DNA of 64,000 nucleotides from Entophlyctis helioformis (Eukaryota > Chytridiomycota > Chytridiomycetes > Chytridiales > Chytriomycetaceae): assembly GCA_025526915.1 (NCBI GenBank), contig JAHLKH010000116.1, positions 1-64,000 on the forward strand. Direction: 5' to 3'. Shown here one piece after another: positions 1 to 10,952 of this stretch; positions within the stretch are counted from its first letter, which is position 1; each line of letters starts with the position of its first letter. The notes under the pieces were generated by a model, which searched no databases, was not told the DNA's origin, and saw only the letters and a list, made by a program, of their open reading frames with translations. The position numbers were made by a program, and so were the translations under genes.

Positions 1-222
1 AGGAGGCAGGGAGACACGGGGGCGTTGCGGGAGCGGGCCGGTTGCACGGATGAAGCGCAGCCACAACGCGCTCATCTGAGCTGTGCAAGGCAATGGGGGC
101 GCTCGGAGTGATCGGCCGCGGCAGTGGTAGACGATGCGAGGCAGATGCGGCCTGTGCATGTGTTGCCCTTGGCGAGCGGCTGGCTGCCCAGCGTGCCCAG
201 CGTGCACCACCTGCAGCCGGAA

Positions 223-944
223 TCACTGGCTGGTGCCTGCCATGAGCACCTTCAACGGCCGCCGGTGCACAACCACAACCACCAAAACCCAAACACTCAA
301 AGCACACATACCAGAGGGGGCGGAGGCAGACTGACAGACAAGCAGGAGGAGAGCAAGAGCAGCAGCGACTCACCGCAGAGGTCACGCTCGTTGACAGCGC
401 CGAGGGTGCACGCATTGACGCCCTGCGGGCCCATCGCCTTGCAGTACGTATCGAAGCGGTTGACGGCGTTGGAGCGTCTGGTCATGATTTCAGCCGACGC
501 AGGCGGGCAGGCTGTGGCGTTGCCCAGCACCATCATGAGCGTCGACGTTGCAAAGTCGCATCGCTCCTGGCACAGGATGGGGTTCTTGTTGGGCTGCGCC
601 GGCGACGGCCTGCACCCGGCCTTGAGCGCCTCGTTGACAAAGTTGGAGCACGAGTGCGACACCTGGAAGCGCATCGAGTCGAGCGCCGGACGCACCGTCG
701 CTGCCGAGCAGCCATAGCTGCTGATGAACGCCTTGGCGACGTTGTCGAGGTCGGCGATGCCCGTCTGCAGCACCGACGTGAACTCGGCCTGGTTGGCAAA
801 GGCTGCGGTCTGGATGGGGAAGCCGCTGTAGTCGTCTCCGCAGGGCGTGTCCCGCGAGAGCAGGAAGCACTGCTCAGCGGCCTGTGCGTGTGCACTGCGT
901 AAAAGGCCCGCGAGCAGAACGAGGAGTGCACTGAGAGTCGCCAT
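223..944 (-). CDS. Secreted cysteine-rich protein, function unknown
   Basis: The main exon is 944-374. It begins with a signal peptide (MATLSALLVLLAGLLRSAHA, then QAAEQC), followed by about 165 residues with regularly spaced cysteines and no hydrophobic segment. It looks like a small secreted, disulfide-rich protein; I do not recognise the family. The exon ends at a good GTGAGT donor (phase 1) after a Cys-Gly pair. The simplest continuation is a 14-nt exon at 236-223 that adds Gly-Thr-Ser-Gln and a stop. Another acceptor nearer the window edge cannot be excluded, so the C-terminus is uncertain while the main exon is well supported. The gene stands alone, with the 3-kb gene-poor stretch upstream. 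Confidence 0.6.
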
Positions 945-3910
945 CGGATCTCGCGTTTGGCTCAGGTGGGCAAACCAGTGTCAACTCTGGCAAGGTCACG
1001 CCTGCAAGCGATGGTCTGTCGGAGGTTTCTGGTGGGAATGAGCCCAGAGGTTGTTTGTGTGGAGGCTGGGGTGAGCCCAAGGGTCGTGCACGTGGGAAAG
1101 GGGGGAATGTGGATCGCAGGCTGGTCGCAAGCAGCGGCAGGACACAAACGACGCTTACCAAGTCAACCTGCGCCACTGCCACATTGTTGGAGCATCATCG
1201 GCTGCAACCTGCCCTTGTCAACGATCCAGCCATCCGTGTCCTCCATGATCACCACTCGCACTACCTGTCTCTGTGCTGCTGGCGAACACCGACGGACACT
1301 GACCGCCACAACCGCAGAGACGGCTGCATCGCTTGCATGCTGCTGTTGCTGTGTTGACTTGCACGCTGCTGGCTTGCCTTGCACCACTTGGATTGTGTCT
1401 GTTTTCAAAGTTCATTCCACAAAGTCAGAAACGAGCAGACAGACTGAGAGTGAGAGGGAGTCGGATTGCTGTGCGTCAAGATGGACGACGCCTGGCGATC
1501 CGGCACTGATGGGGTGTCGGTAGAGTGCCGAGGGATGCTGATGGTGGATGCAGATGCACGGCGAGACTGCTGCTGCTACTGCTCCATGGTCAGCCGCCCT
1601 CGTTGGTCGATGTCGCCACGCATCAATGTGCAGGGGGGTGGCGGCTGAGAGATGCTGTGATGTTGGTGAGACTGCGGCGTCAGGAGAGACAATGGGCGTC
1701 TGTGGTGTCGCAGGCAGGCGAGTCAGTGACATGCGTTGAGACGCAGGTGCTGCAGAGGTGGTTGGTGAGTGTCATGCTGGAGGCAGCATCGACGGTTGGT
1801 GCGGGCGGCGTTGGTTGTGTTGCATGTGGTGTTGTGGGTTGAGTCGGAGCGGCGGCGGTTGATGGTGGTTGAGAACGGTGCCGTGTGGTGCTGGCTGTGG
1901 TTGTGGCGAGATGCTGGACTGCGGCTTGCTCTGGGTCTGGCGGTGTGTGCAGCTGGCCGCTTGGTCGTTGGTCGTTGGTGTTTGTGAGTGGTTTGGCAGG
2001 CTGGATTTGTTGCCCGGCTGTTCAGCTGGATCGTGTTGGCCAACGACTGGCGGCGATCAGCAACAGCGGCACAAGGGACAGCAGCAACAGCAGCAACCAT
2101 GCCGGCACTCGGTGCGGTGTGTGGCCTCTCAGCTGCGCCAGGTTGACAGTCGCCAGCAATGCTCAGTGCTGGCAGGTCGCCAGTGTCAACCAGAGCAGCC
2201 CAACTGCAGAGAGCAGCGCACACGAGCCCTGGCTGGCTCTTGGCAGTCTGGCTGCTCACGCCACTGCTGTGAGCCTCGGCTGGCAGCAGCAGTAAGCAAC
2301 AGGCAGCTGCAAGAGTGACTGGCGGCCATCGGACAGTGTCCGCACTCTGCTCTGACTCTGCCAGCGCACCTGGAACGGCCTGTCAGTCTGGCTGCCACAA
2401 GGACACTGAGAACGCGGCAACAGTCGTCCTTGTGGCAGTCGGATTCGCAGGCCGTCTTGGCATTCACGGGCAGCGGGCTGCCGACTGTGTTCTGGCACTC
2501 TCATCCACACGGCTGCCCTTCTGTCTGCCATCCACAGTCGCGGCCATGGTGCATCGTTGACTGAGCAGGTCGATGATCGCGATCTGTAAGGCACAGTGTG
2601 CAGCACAGTAGCCAGCCATCTCAACTCTGTCTCGCCTGCCAGCTGCGTGTGCGACGGCCAACCAGCTGCACTCTCTCCAGCCTGCATCGACAAGCAGCAA
2701 GGATGGGATTGCGGTGGAGATCTCTGTCAGGATTGTCAACCGACCGTCGCCTCAGCCTCAGCCGCTCACAAGATGCCCGTGAACCACGAACAGCCGTGGT
2801 TAAACACAGCACTCGCAGCTGGCTGCACTCACAGATCTAGCCGGACTCGTGCAGGCAATGCCTGGATCGTCGAGGCAGCCTGGATTCTGAATAAACTACG
2901 CCTATGCACGATCTGTGGATCATGGACATACAGACTTGCATGGACGCCAGCCGTGTTGGAGCAGCCAGACACGCACCACGACCAGCAGCCTGCAGATCGT
3001 CGCCGCATCGGACTGGAGATGGACAGCCATCAATCGGCAGCCTGCCAAGGGCAGTCCTGAAACGCCATTGCCAGCCGTGCCTGCTGCGGCATCAGCAGAT
3101 GTGGCGATCCAGCTCGTGATGGTCTGGAAGGCATGGAGGCAGATGTGACTGTTTGCTGTTCTTTGCCAAACACAAGCCAGCTGGACAGCCCAGCCCAGTC
3201 ATCTCGCATGTGTATGGATTGCACAACCAACCACACCAGCAATACCTGCAGCGAGCAGATTTGCGACGGCTTGCCCAGCAGCCATGCACACGAGGCATAT
3301 CATGGATCGCACACAGCTGCAAGCCATCAGCGACGGGACAGCATACGCGGGCAGCCTGACACGCTGACCAGATCTGTGATCGCAGCAGCCCGCCACACAA
3401 CCAGCCGCACAAACAGAGACTGGCATCATTGTTTGGCAGGCGGGCAGGCAGGCAGATCAGTGATCGCGGTGGCTGGTTGTGCCAGCCATGACAAGCCAGC
3501 AGCAGAGAGCGGTGTTTGGTGTCCAGTGACAGGCTGGCTGGTCGATGCACACAGCACGCCGATCTGGAGTGGCCAGGCTGACAGTCTGCAGCAATGCAGC
3601 AAGCGGCACTCTGCCAGACAGCCCAGCGGGATGCCGCACGACCCGCGGGCTCATCCCAATCCAGCACATGCTTGGCCTCCTGCGCTTGCTCCCCCCCTGT
3701 CTCCCATCACTCCTATGTGCTGACCGTGCTGTCGGAGACCTCCGCCATCCCGTCATCTGCAATCGTGATCCGATTGGATTTCACGACAACGCCTCCTTGC
3801 CGCACCAACGAGCTTGCCATCGATTGAGCTTGTTATTGAGTTGGTGCACATGGTTCAGCAACGTGGAGCAGCAACGTGGTTCAGCAACGCGTGGTTATTG
3901 AGTGAACATT

Positions 3911-3944
3911 GGCTCACTGGCTCACTGGCTCACTGGCTCACTGG
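3911..3944. repeat. 8-bp tandem repeat (GGCTCACT)x4
   Basis: The 8-mer ggctcact is repeated four times without interruption about 130 bp upstream of the start codon at 4074. It may be promoter-proximal; no function is known. Confidence 0.85.
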
Positions 3945-4011
3945 CCAACGCCATGGTCGGTACGCCTCCTTGCTTCAACTCGCTTGCCATCGATCACGCA
4001 CAAAGCCCAAG

Positions 4012-4018
4012 TATAAAA
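4012..4018 (+). promoter_or_regulatory. TATA box of the secreted-protein gene
   Basis: TATAAAA lies 56 bp upstream of the ATG at 4074, in AT-richer DNA than its surroundings. Confidence 0.7.
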
Positions 4019-4073
4019 CGGCTTGTGATGGCAACCAGCCAACCAACACAACAACCGCAACTCGTCAAGCTCG

Positions 4074-5284
4074 ATGCAAATGCTGGTCTCGCTTCTCGTC
4101 TCGTCCCTCGGTCTCCTCGCCTCTGCTGCCTCTGTCGGCTCCTCGTCCGTCGTCCGTCGTCAAGCCAGCTCTTGCAATATTGACATAGCGGGCTCGACTT
4201 GCTCGTACGTCGATCCTGCCAAGCTCAACTGGGCGATGACGTCTGGTCATGGGCTGTCAGAGACGCTGTCAAGAAGTGCTGCGATCCCTGAGGCGCCTGT
4301 CTCAGCTGGTGCTCGCACGAGTTCACGTACCAGCAGAGGTACAGAGCCAGGGTTCGAACGCAGGGCACCTACACTGGGTTCACGCAGTACAGCAGCGGCC
4401 CGATCACCACTCTGCAAATGCGCGACTATCTCAGCGAGTACGCCGTTCAAGAGGTCTGGGCCAAGTCGGTTCCTGGTTGTGTTGCCACGTGCGGAGAGGG
4501 ACCAACCCGGCCGTGCGGCAAGCCATGCATGGTCGCAGACTCCAACAGCGGCACCATGGATCAAGCTCTGGCCGTATCCGGAGGCGACCACTCGAACGCG
4601 ACCGCGTCTGTCTGTCAGCCTGGCGAGTGCATCGCCTGGGGCCGTTCAGCGTCGAAGAGCATCATGGTCTTCGCCCACCACGCCGACGGTGAGAACAGGC
4701 GCTCGAACCTCGGATGGACCATCGAGAACGTCAGCGCTGTGCCATCAAACACCTGCAACTGGATGAACTGGTGGGCGTCGGCGACCGGCTGGATCAACCC
4801 GGCGTACGGCGCGATTGCTGGCTTGGCGGCGACCGCCTGCTCTGCGTTCGACCGTGCCACGGCTGCTCCAGCTGACGAAAGCATGGCAGGCGTCACCCCT
4901 TCTGTTGTTGGCCTGGTACGGACTGATGCACTCTGTGCTGTGGGTGCTGCTGCTGTGGAGGCGGTGGCTCTTTAGAGCAGTCTGCCACTGATGACACGCA
5001 CCGTGGTGTTTGAGGGGGGAAACGCGACGCTTGTCTGCCCAACTCAAGGCTGCACCGGCGACTTCCTGCGCGACCTTCCCATGCATATCGCCAAGATGCA
5101 CGGCTTTGCTGACGAGGCGTGCAACCAGTGGGACGGCGTTACCAAGAACTCGACTGACATTGGCAAGGGCGTCGGCGCGGCCTACCCGATTCGCATGGAC
5201 ATCCATCTCGACCCCGAGTTCAAGCGTAGCCGCGCAGCTGTGCCTGCTGCCAAGGCCCACACCCGCCGTGTTCGTCGCGACTGA
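4074..5284 (+). CDS. Secreted protein, family not recognised
   Basis: The model is 4074-4204, 4306-4915 and 4976-5284 (phases 2 and 0), about 349 aa. A signal peptide (MQMLVSLLVSSLGLLASAAS) precedes a mature part with many Cys and aromatic residues (WCSHEFTYQQRY, then CGEGPTRPCGKPC and CNWMNWW) and a basic C-terminus. No transmembrane segment follows. The first intron is the weak point: an open stretch inside it (around 4225-4287) also reads like protein (DDVWSWAVRDAVKKCCD) but ends in an in-frame TGA. There may therefore be an extra exon, or a mutation in this copy. The TATA box and the polyA signal AATAAA near 5434 both fit. No function is proposed. Confidence 0.6.
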
Positions 5285-5626
5285 TTGCTGCTGAGCACAA
5301 GGTTTAGCCTGCCACCATTCACCGACATTAAGCGATCTTGTTATCATTGGCCTCTTTCTTCCCATTCTTTTCTCCTCCTGATGAATGCACGAATGCAGGG
5401 TGAAGGGCACTCGCTCATCCAGCCTTTCCACAATAAAATGCATTGATACAACGTTTTGCACTTAGTTACGAATGCCAAGTGGCCATGCGTGGATGGGCAA
5501 CTGATCGCTTGGCTATAAACAAGCGTGAAGCAACAACCACCACGCCTTGCTGTGCTTTGCAATCGTGTAAACAATGAAGCTGGAAGGTGCCATCAGGACA
5601 CGGATGGCGACGACTGGCGTTGGACT
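5285..5626. other. 3' flank with polyA signal
   Basis: This is the 3' untranslated region of the plus-strand secreted gene, with AATAAA near 5434. It then runs into the tail of the retroelement ORF. No gene is seen. Confidence 0.5.
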
Positions 5627-7531
5627 CTAAGCGATGCCAGCCAGGCTGTATTGTACGCAGCACATGATGTAACAGTGTGCGCAGCCAGTGCATCGTACAC
5701 GAGTTGGCGTCTTGTGCGATGTCGCCTTACGCGAATAGATTATGGAAGCATTGCCCTCCTTGGCAAAAAGATCCTGAGGCGGCGACGATGCTGCAGGCTC
5801 GTGTGGCAGCGTGCAAGGCTCGAGACCAAAGGCGAGGAAGTACGGAGCATAGCCAGTCGATGCACTTGGAGCAGAGCTGAAGGCATGGACAGCCGCATCG
5901 AGCATGTGCTCCCAGTTGCTGCCGCGGTGGTTGGCGTACTTGGACAGCAGGTCCTTGAGCGTGCGGATGGTGCGTTCGGACTGGCCGTCGGTCTCCTGGT
6001 GGCGGGCCGTTGCCATGACTTGCTCAATGTCCAGCGCCGCACAGAGCGCCGTCCAGAAGGCAGACAGGAAGCGGGCGTCGCGGTCCGAGACGATAGACGA
6101 CGGCAGGCCGTGGCCAGCAAGCACCCGTCGGTTGAGGAACAGCGCGGCAAGATCCTCGGCAGTCGCGTCGCGTCGCGTCGGCACGCACTTGACAAGCTTT
6201 GTCAGGCGATCCACAATCACAAACACAGCGTCGTTGCCCTCGGCCGACATGGGCATGAACGCAATGTCGCAGGCCACAGACTGGAAGCGGTCGGCAGGGA
6301 TGGGCAGCGGGTGCAGCAGACCGGCAGGCGCCTGTGTCGACGAGTTGAACCGTTGGCAGGCGTCGCACGAGCCCACAAAGCGGCCGACCGACGCAGCCAT
6401 GTCTGGCCAGTAGTAGTGCGCACGCAGACGGCGAACAGTGCGGGCTTGTCCCTGGTGGCCGGCATGAGGCGGTTCGTGGGCCAAAGTGAGCAGGTCGGTG
6501 CGCACTTGACCCTCTGGGATGTACATGCGACCCTCGTAGAACCACAGGCCGTCGACCAGCTCAAGTTTGGCTGCCAACTGACGCTCGTGTGCAGCAGCAC
6601 CAGCAGGATCGGCCTTCCAGCGAGCGACGTTGAGCAGGAACGGATCGGTAGCCAGCAGCGGGCGGATGCGAGCAGCGATGCCAGAGATGACCGTCGTCAG
6701 GGCAGACACATCCACCGTCGAGCGGCATCGAACGCAGTGCGGAGCAACAGTCACATGGCGCGACAGCATGTCAGCCAGGTGGTTCTCACCGCCCTGGATG
6801 TACTGGACCACAGCATCAAGCTCTTGCAGCTCCATGATCCAGCGAGCCTGGCGGTACGACAGCTTGGGCTGCGTCGAGATCCAGCGCAGCGAAGCGTGGT
6901 CGGTGTGGATGGTGAAGTGCACGCTGAGCAGGTAGTGCCGGTACTTGTCGCAGGTGTCCACGATCGCCAGCATCTCGCGCTCGTGGGTCGTGTAGTTGCA
7001 TTCTGCATCGTTGAGCTTGCGCGAGTAGAACGAGACTGGATGGATCTTGGCCGTGCCGTCCGCATCGACATGCTTCTGGCCGATCCAGCCACCAATGGCA
7101 AACTCGGATGCGTCCACACAGCCATGATCCAGACCCTGCATTGCCACTTGGGCCCTGACACGATGGAGTGCAATGTCGTTGAGCTGCATCTTGACCATTG
7201 TGCACTCCAAGCCATCCAGCATCTGTGCAATCACTCCAAAGTCATGGCCAAGGAGTAGGATCTGATGGATGCGATCAATGCCAAGCAGTATGGCATTGCC
7301 ACGAGGCTGGAGAATGCCACGCAACCCTCTTCTGAGGATGTCAACAGGATGGTCAGGTCTGTGCGTCCTTGGATGCTCCAGCCATCCCGAGTTGATTGAG
7401 GACACTTGCGCACTGAGAGACCGGCGTGTGCCTATTGACCACTTGAATGACATCAAGTTGATCATCACGGAGGTCCAAGGCAAAGACCAGCTCGTGCGCA
7501 TGTGTGTATGTAATGGATGTAGGATAGTCAT
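5627..7531 (-). mobile_element. pol: Ty3/gypsy retrotransposon relic: RNase H and integrase
   Basis: One 634-codon minus-strand frame carries the 3' half of a Ty3/gypsy Pol polyprotein. RNase H is recognised from VDASEFAIGGW, THEREMLA, HTDHASLRW and NHLADMLSRH, which supply the four acidic residues. Next comes the HHCC zinc-binding domain of integrase (HAGHQGQARTVRRL, then CDACQRF). The catalytic DDE core follows, with Asp in ACDIAFMP, Asp in SDRDARF and Glu in GQSERTIR. Gag, protease and nearly all of reverse transcriptase are missing upstream, no LTRs or chromodomain are visible, and about 100 N-terminal codons of the frame look unrelated. The element is 5'-truncated but its surviving catalytic residues are intact, which suggests a fairly young fragment. 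It ends 34 bp from the LRR gene. Confidence 0.88.
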
Positions 7532-7564
7532 TTGGATACATTCACAAGCAGTATTGGCTCCGTT

Positions 7565-9579
7565 TTACAGAGGCGTCATGGCAATGGAATCAGACTGAGC
7601 AGCGGTCATGGCGGCCTTCTTGGCTCTGTTGCGATAGACCATGGCAACCTTGACAATGACTGCAAGGACAATCACACCGACGAGCAGAATCGAGATGATG
7701 GACTCTGTTCCCAAAGGCTTTGGTGGCTCTGCCACTGTCAATAGAACACCAAGGACGTGTCAGTGTTTTGGCTTATTGCCAGGCATGCGATGGTGAGCAT
7801 GACGTGGCGTACCTCGCATGCACTGGCTGGCAACTTCCTCATATGTAAACGTGATGCTTGTGTTGCGAGTATCGCATTGATCATACCAAATTCCTGCAAG
7901 GTAGAGGCTAGTGTTGCCTCCAAGCTTTGGATTGTTGTTGAGTCGCCTGTTGTGAGGATGCGAGTCAGCATTGAGGCGCTTGCAATGAAGCTGAGAGTGG
8001 ACTGGCAGCTAACAAGTACTCAAATGTCTTGCCATCCAAAGCTGCCGACACGTTTCCTGACAGCTGGTTGTTCTCGAGTGACCTGCTCATTCATCCAGCA
8101 AGAGTGGTTAGTGCATGGCATGCGAATACACCAAGACTGTCATTCTTGTTGATGACTTACAGATATCTGATACTCGACAGGTTTCTGAAGGATGCCGGGA
8201 TTGGACCAGTGAGCTGGTTGTTGCCCATATAGCTGCATTCAGCCAACACGGTGGTTAGAAAATCATGTGAATGCAATGTCGTGAGTGCAGCATGGAACGG
8301 ATACAGTGACTTACAGGCTAAAAAGCCGCAACTGGCCCATAGAGTCGGGGATTGGGCCAATCAGCTGATTATATCTCAGATCTCTGCATGCCAGTGTGTC
8401 AGTCATGCAGCATCGCACGATCCAAATGCGGTTACAATGGTGTGCATTTACAGGCTGCTGAGGTATGGAAGACGACCAATGGTTTCCGGGATGCTGCCCG
8501 AGATGCGGTTAAAACCGGCATTACTTGGCAGGCAGGGCCATGAATGTCAGTCCATGATGCAAGCAATGCAGTCAATGAAACTGAGATGCATTTGTTGGCT
8601 TACACATATCTCAGGTTTGTGCATCTGACCACGCCATCAAGCGTGCCGGTGAAGCTGTTGTTGGAAAGGCTCCTGTACAAGCAAAGCATGACGCTGTCAG
8701 CTTCAACCAATGCACGACCATGGCCAATGGCAAGCATGCAACTTACAGACTGTACAGCTTTGGGAGAGCAGGCAGTGCCGACAGATCCGAGGCAAACTGG
8801 TTGTACGACAAGTACCTGTTTGGATGGTCAGCAAGAAGATGGTCCAGATTGCTGCTCAGATGGACTCACAGGTAGGTCAAGTTGGGCAAGGGCTTGAGAA
8901 CATCGAGCGAGCCAGAGAGTGCATTATAGCCAAGATCCCTGCTCATCGCCATTGTGCGAGTCAGCGGCAGATCTTGCTGCTTGCAAATGCAGCCAGTGCA
9001 CAGGCACAACTTACAGGATTTCAAGAGAGGACATGTTGCCAAAGATGGCAGGCAGTGGACCCGACAGCTTGTTGCCATGGAGGTCAAGCACCCTCAGCTT
9101 TGTCAGGTTTCCCAAGATCGGAGGCACGGGACCCGACAGCTTGTTGTAGTAGAGGGCCAGCCTCTCCAGCTTGGTAAGATTGCCAAAGCTTGCTGGGATG
9201 GTGCCTGTCAGACCGCTGCTGATAACTATACTACAAGAGGCAAGGGGTGAGTGGAGTGCAACAGCAGAGATGAGCTGGTACAACTCACAGCGAGACAAGC
9301 TCAGTGAGCGATCCAAGCGACTGTGGCAGCTGGCCGGCGAGACTGGTGCCAAAGAGTGAGCTGCAACGGTTGAACAAGGTGGCGTTCAAGCGGTGGTCAG
9401 CAAGGAGGGCCAAGGAGGTGGACGGCAGTGAAGATGGCGGCTCACAAGGTGTTGACTCTGCCGTTGGTGCACTCGACTAGGACAGCGGTTGTATTGGTAA
9501 GGGGGCAGCAGTTGGTGACATTGGCAAAGGCCGACGGGAACGCCTGGGCGAGAACAGCGCAGTCTGCCGGTGCACTCAT
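7565..9579 (-). CDS. Leucine-rich repeat transmembrane protein
   Basis: Twelve exons (9579-9446, 9360-9289, 9230-9015, 8938-8870, 8815-8747, 8672-8604, 8523-8452, 8383-8315, 8232-8161, 8082-8014, 7946-7813, 7734-7565) join in consistent phase to 404 aa. An N-terminal Cys cap (ADCAVL, NCC) is followed by about 11 plant-type LRRs such as NKLSGPVPPILGNLTKLRVL. A 44-residue linker, one transmembrane helix near residues 355-375 and a short basic tail close the protein. Eight exons are 69 or 72 nt and one is 216 nt (3x72), all in phase 2, so exons equal whole repeats. No N-terminal signal peptide is present. It resembles the LRR gene at 16996 in its N-terminal cap. A cell-surface recognition or adhesion role is inferred; no kinase domain is present. 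Confidence 0.88.
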
Positions 9580-9718
9580 GGATGGTCTGGAGTCGATTAG
9601 GTGAGGGAAGGGGGCAGCGGCGTCGCCTATTTGAATGCTGGTCCAGGCAAGCAGAGAGTGCTGTCAAAATTTTACTGCTTGGCTTCATATGGCGCAAAAT
9701 TGCAAGTCGATCCAAGGG

Positions 9719-10909
9719 TCACAGCGTCGACAGCTTGTACAGGTCGTGCCGCCGGTGGCTCTCGACAGGCATATCCCGTCGCACTGATGCAACGAGCCCG
9801 AGATCAAGGTCCGCCACCTCGATGCACGGCTCGGCCGTCTTGCAGTCAGCGACGACTGTCCCCCACGGATCCACAATCTGCAAGGGGCGGTGAGTGCGGG
9901 ACACTTCAAACGACAGACGACAGACGACAGTGGCGAGGTTACCATGGCATGCCCGTAGCTCGCCCGATGGGCCGTATGCAAGCCGCTCTGCGCGCTGGCA
10001 ATGACATAACACTGCGTCTCGATGGCGCGTGCACGCAGCAGCGGCTCCCAGTGCGCCGGCCCCGTCTTGACGGTGAATGCCGACGGGAACGTGAGGATCT
10101 GTGCACCGGCCCGTCGCAGCAGCGTCGACTGCTCGGGGAACCGCATGTCGTAGCATGTCGCGAGACCCACGGCACCGAACGGTGTGGCCACGGGTTTGGG
10201 AACTGCCAAGTCAAGTCAAGCGATGCCAAGTCAAGCGATGCCGTGCCAAGCCGTCTGTGAGTGTGGGTGAGTGTATATGGACAGATGGACGGATGGACAG
10301 ATGGCGAGACGACGCACATTCCCGGCCCGCGATCGTGGTGGAGGACTCCATGAGGATGGGGCCGTTGGTGATGGACACATCGAACAGATGGATCTTGCGG
10401 TACACGGCGGCCAACTCGCCCTGGCTGTCAATGACTGCGGGCCGGTGCCCACGCCAAGCCCCGCCAGTGTCAGTCAAGCCGCCATGCCGACCTCGCAGAG
10501 CCAGCGGTGCCACTCACGCAGATGCGAGTTGAAGAAGCGGCCGGGCGGGGTCTCGCTGCCGCCAGCGGGCTCACAGGCAGCAGCCTCTTGCTCGTGCACA
10601 CCGACAGAGACGTAGACACCGGCCGAGCGGGCGGCGTTGCGCAGCTCCGTCACAAAGTGTCCCGTCAGGGGCTGTGCGAGCGCCAGGCCCTGCTCCTTGT
10701 TGGCCGCGATGTAGTCGGTTGCTTCGGGCAGGAAGATGGCCTACGGGCCGGCAGCTGTCAGCATCGGGCGAACTGGCTGTCTGGCTGAGCAAGCAGAGAG
10801 TTGTCACCTTGCAGCCACGGGCAGCCGCCGCACGGACAAGCTGTAATGCCGTGGCAAGGTTGTCGGCCACAACAGGCGTCGACCGAAGCTGTGCAACAGC
10901 CACAAGCAT
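9719..10909 (-). CDS. NIT1: Nitrilase-superfamily amidase, NIT1-like (deaminated glutathione amidase)
   Basis: Five exons (10909-10808, 10740-10518, 10434-10318, 10202-9943, 9877-9719) join in phase to 286 aa, the usual size for NIT1/NIT2. The carbon-nitrogen hydrolase triad is visible: Glu in FLPEATDY, Lys in YRKIHLFD and nucleophile Cys in LATCYDMRFPE. NIT1 enzymes hydrolyse deaminated glutathione to alpha-ketoglutarate and cysteinylglycine (metabolite repair). NIT2 (omega-amidase) is the main alternative; the overall pattern, including the insertion before FFNSHL, fits NIT1 better. The start is the first ATG of a typical MLVAVAQLRST nitrilase beginning. It lies only 43 bp after the stop codon of the same-strand bromodomain gene. 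Confidence 0.88.
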
Positions 10910-10952
10910 GGTTGGAAAGGATCGGTCTGCAGGGGAAACCTCGTTCAAGCTC

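Larger units (their letters stand above)
945..4073. other. Gene-poor region, no supportable gene
   Basis: About 3.1 kb with only short, mutually contradictory open frames on both strands, none with a recognisable domain, signal peptide or splice-linked partner. From about 1,900 to 3,700 it is dominated by degenerate CAG/CTGGC-type words. The last 70 bp hold the TATA box of the next gene. Confidence 0.6.

Noticed and set aside
5525..7258. 577-codon plus-strand open frame
   Set aside because: It is the antisense shadow of the Ty3/gypsy RNase H-integrase frame, which has intact catalytic motifs on the minus strand.
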